Positions 61,040 to 64,000 of a DNA stretch of 64,000 nucleotides are shown piece by piece. Below the pieces are notes generated by a model. That model was not told the origin of the DNA. It made no database searches and was given only the letters and a program-made list of their open reading frames with translations. The position numbers were made by a program, and so were the translations under genes. Origin of the DNA: Rhizobium croatiense (GTDB lineage: Bacteria > Pseudomonadota > Alphaproteobacteria > Rhizobiales > Rhizobiaceae); assembly GCF_019793465.1 (NCBI RefSeq), contig NZ_JAILYJ010000014.1, positions 141,317 to 205,316 on the forward strand, given 5' to 3'. Positions within the stretch are counted from its first letter, which is position 1, and each line of letters starts with the position of its first letter.

Positions 61040-62005
61040 TCAGAGATCAAGATGCAGCGTGTTTCCCTCGAAGCGGGAAACACAGATCATCACCTTGCTG
61101 CCGGATGCCTTTTCTTCGCTTGTCAGATAGACGTCGTTGTGCAGCAGTTTGCCCTCGCAGACGGCGACCGCCGTTTCGCATTGACCGCAGGCGCCGCCGC
61201 GACAGAGGAAGGGGGCGTCGACGCCGGCCGCCTCGATCGCCTCCAGCATGCTTTCGTGATGGCCGACCTTCACCGTCTTGGCGGAACGTAGAAGCTCGAT
61301 CGTGAAGGGCTTTCCGGGCAAAGAGGAAAGAAATCGTTCCGAATGCAGGTTCTGCTCCGGCCAGCCGGCATCGAGCCCCGCCTTGATCACGCCGTCGATC
61401 ATGCCGGAGGGACCGCAGACATAAAGATGCGTCCCGAGCCGCTGGCAGTCGAGTAGGCGCGTCAGCGGGATGGCACTGCCTTCGGCGTCGCAATGGATCT
61501 TGATGCGATGCGGACCATAGCGCTCCAGGAGTTCCCGCCAGTAGGCGCCGCGGTCGCGCGTTCGGATAGCGTAATGCAGCTCGAAGGCGGCGCCTTCGCG
61601 GGAAAACTGCTCCATCATCGCAATGAAAGGGGTAATGCCGATGCCGCCGGCGATCAGAAGATGTTTGCGCCCGCGCCAGTCGGGCTGGAAGAGGTTGACG
61701 GGATAGCTGACCTTCAGTTCGTCACCTTCGTTGACCTTCTGATGCATGAAGGTGGAGCCGCCGCGTGAATCCTCTACATGCAGCACGCTGATTTCGTAGG
61801 CCGCGCAGTCGTGCGGGGGAGACATCAGCGAATAGGCGTTGCGGCGCATATGGCCGCCATCGTTCATCGAGACGATGATATGGGCGCCGCCGGAAAAATA
61901 GGGCATCGGCTCGCCATCGAGGCGCTCGAAGCGGAAACGCTTGACGCGCTCGGCGATCGGAGTGATCCGCACTACGCGCACGGGAATTTCGGTGCCGCCG
62001 CTCAA
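61040..62005 (-). CDS. dmmB: Dimethylamine monooxygenase reductase subunit (PDR/VanB type)
   Basis: 321-residue flavin/iron-sulfur reductase. FMN/NAD domains: RRNAYSLMSPP (flavin R-x-Y-S), GGIGITPFIAMMEQF and CGPSGMIDGV; the C-terminal plant-type [2Fe-2S] ferredoxin has Cys ligands in CRGGACGQC and VMICVSRFEG. It passes electrons from NAD(P)H to the heme subunit. It begins at TTG 62005, overlapping the upstream stop codon as TTGA, so it is translated in tight coupling with dmmA. Confidence 0.87.
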   Translation of the reverse strand: MSGGTEIPVRVVRITPIAERVKRFRFERLDGEPMPYFSGGAHIIVSMNDGGHMRRNAYSLMSPPHDCAAYEISVLHVEDSRGGSTFMHQKVNEGDELKVSYPVNLFQPDWRGRKHLLIAGGIGITPFIAMMEQFSREGAAFELHYAIRTRDRGAYWRELLERYGPHRIKIHCDAEGSAIPLTRLLDCQRLGTHLYVCGPSGMIDGVIKAGLDAGWPEQNLHSERFLSSLPGKPFTIELLRSAKTVKVGHHESMLEAIEAAGVDAPFLCRGGACGQCETAVAVCEGKLLHNDVYLTSEEKASGSKVMICVSRFEGNTLHLDL

Positions 62006-62607
62006 AGGAACAACTCCTCTGGCTCAGGCGCGCTGCCGGGTTCTTCCGCGTCGATGTTGACGCCCTGGAAGGCGGCGAGCCGCCGCGAATAGTGATCGCG
62101 GACGAGAAGCGTCAGCCCGCAATGGCTGCAGGCGAAGGGACTGATGGTGACGTCGTCTGTAATGCCCTTGCAATGGACGCATTGCACCCGCCTGGCCAGC
62201 GAGCCGCGATGCTCGGTGATGATGGAGGCGTGGTCCATGCCGTAGTCAAGCGCCATGAGCATCGCCTGGCCGATGAAGCCCTCCGTGCCGGAGATATAAA
62301 GCCGAGTGCCCATATGGGCCGTGGCGAGCGATCCCTTCAACCGGAACAGTAGCGTTGCGATCGTCGGCGCCGTGAAGAACATGTCGGCGCCGAGCCGGCG
62401 CAGGGACTCATCGAGGCCGGACCCTTGAGAACCGCGGGCGACATAGAGGATCTCGCTGCGGGAAAGAGCCGTTTCGTCAAGCGCTGGCTGCTGATCGAGG
62501 AGAGCCTTGGCGCCCTCCCCCTCGAGTGCGAAAATGTGCCGCTGGGCGCGCGGCTCGATGGTCAGGCCCTTGTAGACTGGTCGGCTCTTGATGCCTGCAA
62601 CGAGCAT
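62002..62607 (-). CDS. dmmA: Dimethylamine monooxygenase subunit DmmA
   Basis: 201-residue protein. N-terminal ~130 residues resemble the NAD-binding half of ferredoxin reductases in outline (TRLYISGTEGFIGQAMLMAL). The C-terminal part has two CxxC knuckles (QCVHCKGITDDVTISPFACS then HCGLTL) able to bind a metal like rubredoxin. It matches my recollection of the DmmA family, required for dimethylamine monooxygenase activity in Ruegeria. AAGGAG precedes the ATG; 11 bp after dmmD. Confidence 0.78.
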   Translation of the reverse strand: MLVAGIKSRPVYKGLTIEPRAQRHIFALEGEGAKALLDQQPALDETALSRSEILYVARGSQGSGLDESLRRLGADMFFTAPTIATLLFRLKGSLATAHMGTRLYISGTEGFIGQAMLMALDYGMDHASIITEHRGSLARRVQCVHCKGITDDVTISPFACSHCGLTLLVRDHYSRRLAAFQGVNIDAEEPGSAPEPEELFL

Positions 62608-62618
62608 TGGCGTGCTCC

Positions 62619-63752
62619 TTAACCTACGGCTGTCCTCTTCTTCTTTTCCGGATCGTCGAAGGGAAGCGTATGGGCGGTGGCGGCTGCCTTGACGATCTTG
62701 CCGCGGACTTCGAGTTTCGTCCCGTGCACCGCCTTGTCAACGTCGAGGCGGGCGATCGCCATGGATTTCTTCGTCAGTGAGGAATAGCTCGGGCAGGTGA
62801 TGACTCCGACCTTTTTCCCGTCGGCAAAGACCTCGTCGCCGAGATCGGCCGGTCCGTCGGCGTCGATCAGCATGCCGAAGATCTTAAAGCGCTCCTTGCC
62901 CTTGAGGCGGGCATGTTCCTCGGCACCGCGGAAGCCCGTCTTGCCGGGGCTGACGGTGAAGTCGAGGCCGAGTTCCCAGAGGCTGTCGCCGGGCGGCTGG
63001 TCGGCGAAGGGATACATTTGCGAATTGTCGTAGGGATAGAAGAGCAGGTAACTTTCGACGCGCAGCATGTCGAGGACCGAGAAGCAGCAGGGGATGATGC
63101 CCAACTCCTTGCCGTCATCGACAATCCGGTCCCAAACCATGACGGCGTCCTGGCCGCGCACAAAAATCTCATAGCCGCGTTCGCCGGTATAGCCGGTGCG
63201 CGAGATCATCACGGGCGCGCCAAACAGCGTCGTCTGCATGTGGTGGAAATATTTGAGGTCGCGGATGCCAGGCACATATTTGGCGAGGTAATCGACCGCA
63301 AGCGGCCCCTGAAGCGACAGGTCATGCAGGTCGTCGTCGAAAAGCACCGCGCAATTGCGGCCCGCCGCTTGTTTGACGACTTCCTCGTGGCCGGAGCCGG
63401 AGCCATGCACCAGCATCCAGGAATTCGGGCCGGTGCGATAGACGATGCAATCGTCGGTGAAGTGGCCGCGGTCGTTCAGCATGGTCGCGTAGACCGAGCG
63501 GCCGGGATAGATCTTCGTCAGGTCGCGGGTGGTGATGTAGTCGAGTACGGCGATGGCGTGCGGGCCGACCAGATGCAGCTTCTTCAGCCCTGAGACATCC
63601 ATGATGCCGGCTTTGGTGCGGACGGCGACATGCTCTTCCGACATGTCCTTCTCGTAGGTCCAGGCGGTTCCCATGCCGCTCCAGTCTTCGAGCTTCGATC
63701 CCAGAGCGCGATGCCGATCCGCCAAGGCGGAGAAACGCCATGATAGAGTCAT
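62619..63752 (-). CDS. dmmD: GcvT-like tetrahydrofolate-dependent subunit of dimethylamine monooxygenase
   Basis: 377-residue aminomethyltransferase-fold protein (GLKKLHLVGPHAIAVLDYIT; DRGHFTDDCIVYRTG with the catalytic-type Asp; ISRTGYTGERGYEIF). In HODM/Dmm complexes the GcvT-like subunit captures the formaldehyde-level carbon on tetrahydrofolate. First gene of the leftward dmmDABC-tmm cluster; AGGAA 6 bases before the ATG. A folD gene lies immediately upstream on the same strand, fitting one-carbon transfer. Confidence 0.83.
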   Translation of the reverse strand: MTLSWRFSALADRHRALGSKLEDWSGMGTAWTYEKDMSEEHVAVRTKAGIMDVSGLKKLHLVGPHAIAVLDYITTRDLTKIYPGRSVYATMLNDRGHFTDDCIVYRTGPNSWMLVHGSGSGHEEVVKQAAGRNCAVLFDDDLHDLSLQGPLAVDYLAKYVPGIRDLKYFHHMQTTLFGAPVMISRTGYTGERGYEIFVRGQDAVMVWDRIVDDGKELGIIPCCFSVLDMLRVESYLLFYPYDNSQMYPFADQPPGDSLWELGLDFTVSPGKTGFRGAEEHARLKGKERFKIFGMLIDADGPADLGDEVFADGKKVGVITCPSYSSLTKKSMAIARLDVDKAVHGTKLEVRGKIVKAAATAHTLPFDDPEKKKRTAVG

Positions 63753-63777
63753 TTCCGTTTCCTCTTATTTCCTCTAC

Positions 63778-63792
63778 GGAATATTTGTTTCC
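63778..63792. promoter_or_regulatory. Inverted repeat GGAA-N7-TTCC before dmmD
   Basis: GGAATATTTGTTTCC lies 26 bases upstream of the dmmD start within an AT-rich, promoter-like spacer that separates it from folD. Candidate operator or chance; the arms are only 4 bp. Confidence 0.25.
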
Positions 63793-63843
63793 TGACTATA
63801 TAAATCTTTCGCGCCATGACAAGCCCGCCAGGCGGCATTCCAC

Positions 63844-64000
63844 TCAAAACTTCGGCGGCACCTGCCCGGCGGTGCGGTGGGCTGCGATGACGGTGTTGGC
63901 CATCAGCATGGCGATGGTCATCGGCCCGACCCCGCCGGGAACCGGGGTGATGGTGCTGGCGACAGCAGAGACCTCGGCAAAGGCGACGTCGCCGACGAGC
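63844..64000 (-). CDS. folD: Methylene-tetrahydrofolate dehydrogenase/cyclohydrolase FolD, C-terminal part
   Basis: Partial: the start lies beyond the window. The visible ~51 residues include ITPVPGGVGPMTIAMLMANT, the diagnostic C-terminal signature of FolD, ending AGQVPPKF. FolD oxidises methylene-THF to methenyl- and formyl-THF. A copy next to dmmD would drain the methylene-THF formed by Dmm and Tdm. Gap to dmmD is 91 bases, same strand. Confidence 0.9.
   Translation of the reverse strand, partial: LVGDVAFAEVSAVASTITPVPGGVGPMTIAMLMANTVIAAHRTAGQVPPKF

Noticed and set aside
61040..63752. Assigning dmmB and dmmD to a vanillate demethylase and a stand-alone glycine cleavage T protein
   Set aside because: No gcvH/gcvP or Rieske oxygenase adjoins; the four-gene order with a DUF3445 heme subunit and DmmA-like protein fits dimethylamine monooxygenase better.

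Overview
The window looks like a stretch of a large secondary replicon (chromid or megaplasmid) of a fast-growing Rhizobium close to R. etli or R. leguminosarum. The evidence is GC-rich alpha-proteobacterial coding, an R. etli-type ansPAB asparagine operon (the asparaginase has every reported active-site and zinc residue at the ReAV positions), a minCDE operon, an alpha-r14-type small RNA, DUF1127 and DUF6481 small proteins, rhizobial palindromic intergenic repeats and many ABC/GntR/RpiR/ROK catabolic modules. In relatives I recall, minCDE and ansPAB sit on a chromid, but the replicon itself cannot be seen here.

Layout, left half. 1-6.5 kb: the end of a ureidoglycine aminohydrolase gene, two tandem FadR-type GntR regulators, then ansP-ansA-ansB (asparagine uptake to aspartate to fumarate). 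6.6-15.3 kb: accessory genes (TauD-type dioxygenase, AhpD-like protein, Fic protein, AraC regulator, two small paralogous proteins, pirin, a split DUF606 transporter, dienelactone hydrolase). 15.6-21.1 kb: a complete CUT1 sugar ABC transporter with a Gfo/Idh dehydrogenase. 21.2-23.9 kb: a LysR/metallo-beta-lactamase pair bracketed by a second, diverged copy of the 3' end of the transporter ATPase gene, followed by a decayed coding remnant. 24-25.8 kb: AraC/SDR divergent pair. 26-33.8 kb: two divergent operons (PLP D-threonine-aldolase-like enzyme, M81 peptidase, NTF2-like protein; RidA, RpiR regulator, SDR, MFS exporter interrupted by an amber codon) and a ROK protein.

Layout, right half. 33.8-43.4 kb: EamA exporter, AraC regulator, GH20 hexosaminidase, a truncated flagellin, a frameshifted DHA2 exporter and a GH94 beta-1,2-oligoglucan phosphorylase-like enzyme. 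43.4-46.5 kb: kduI-kduD with a GntR regulator, then a small RNA with anti-Shine-Dalgarno loops and a DUF1127 protein. 46.7-50.4 kb: DnaQ-like exonuclease, flavin amine oxidase, aldo/keto reductase.

The most coherent system is methylated-amine catabolism at 50.5-64 kb. An APC permease stands back-to-back with a DUF1989-GcvT fusion matching trimethylamine N-oxide demethylase (tdm). After minCDE (with a CtrA-type box) and a mini PAS-chemoreceptor comes folD-dmmD-dmmA-dmmB-dmmC-tmm. Together these would convert trimethylamine to TMAO, dimethylamine and methylamine, passing the removed one-carbon units to tetrahydrofolate and FolD. The methylamine-consuming steps are not in the window.

Three disrupted genes (flagellin stub, two MFS exporters) and the duplicated ATPase tail show that the 21-40 kb part has been rearranged.
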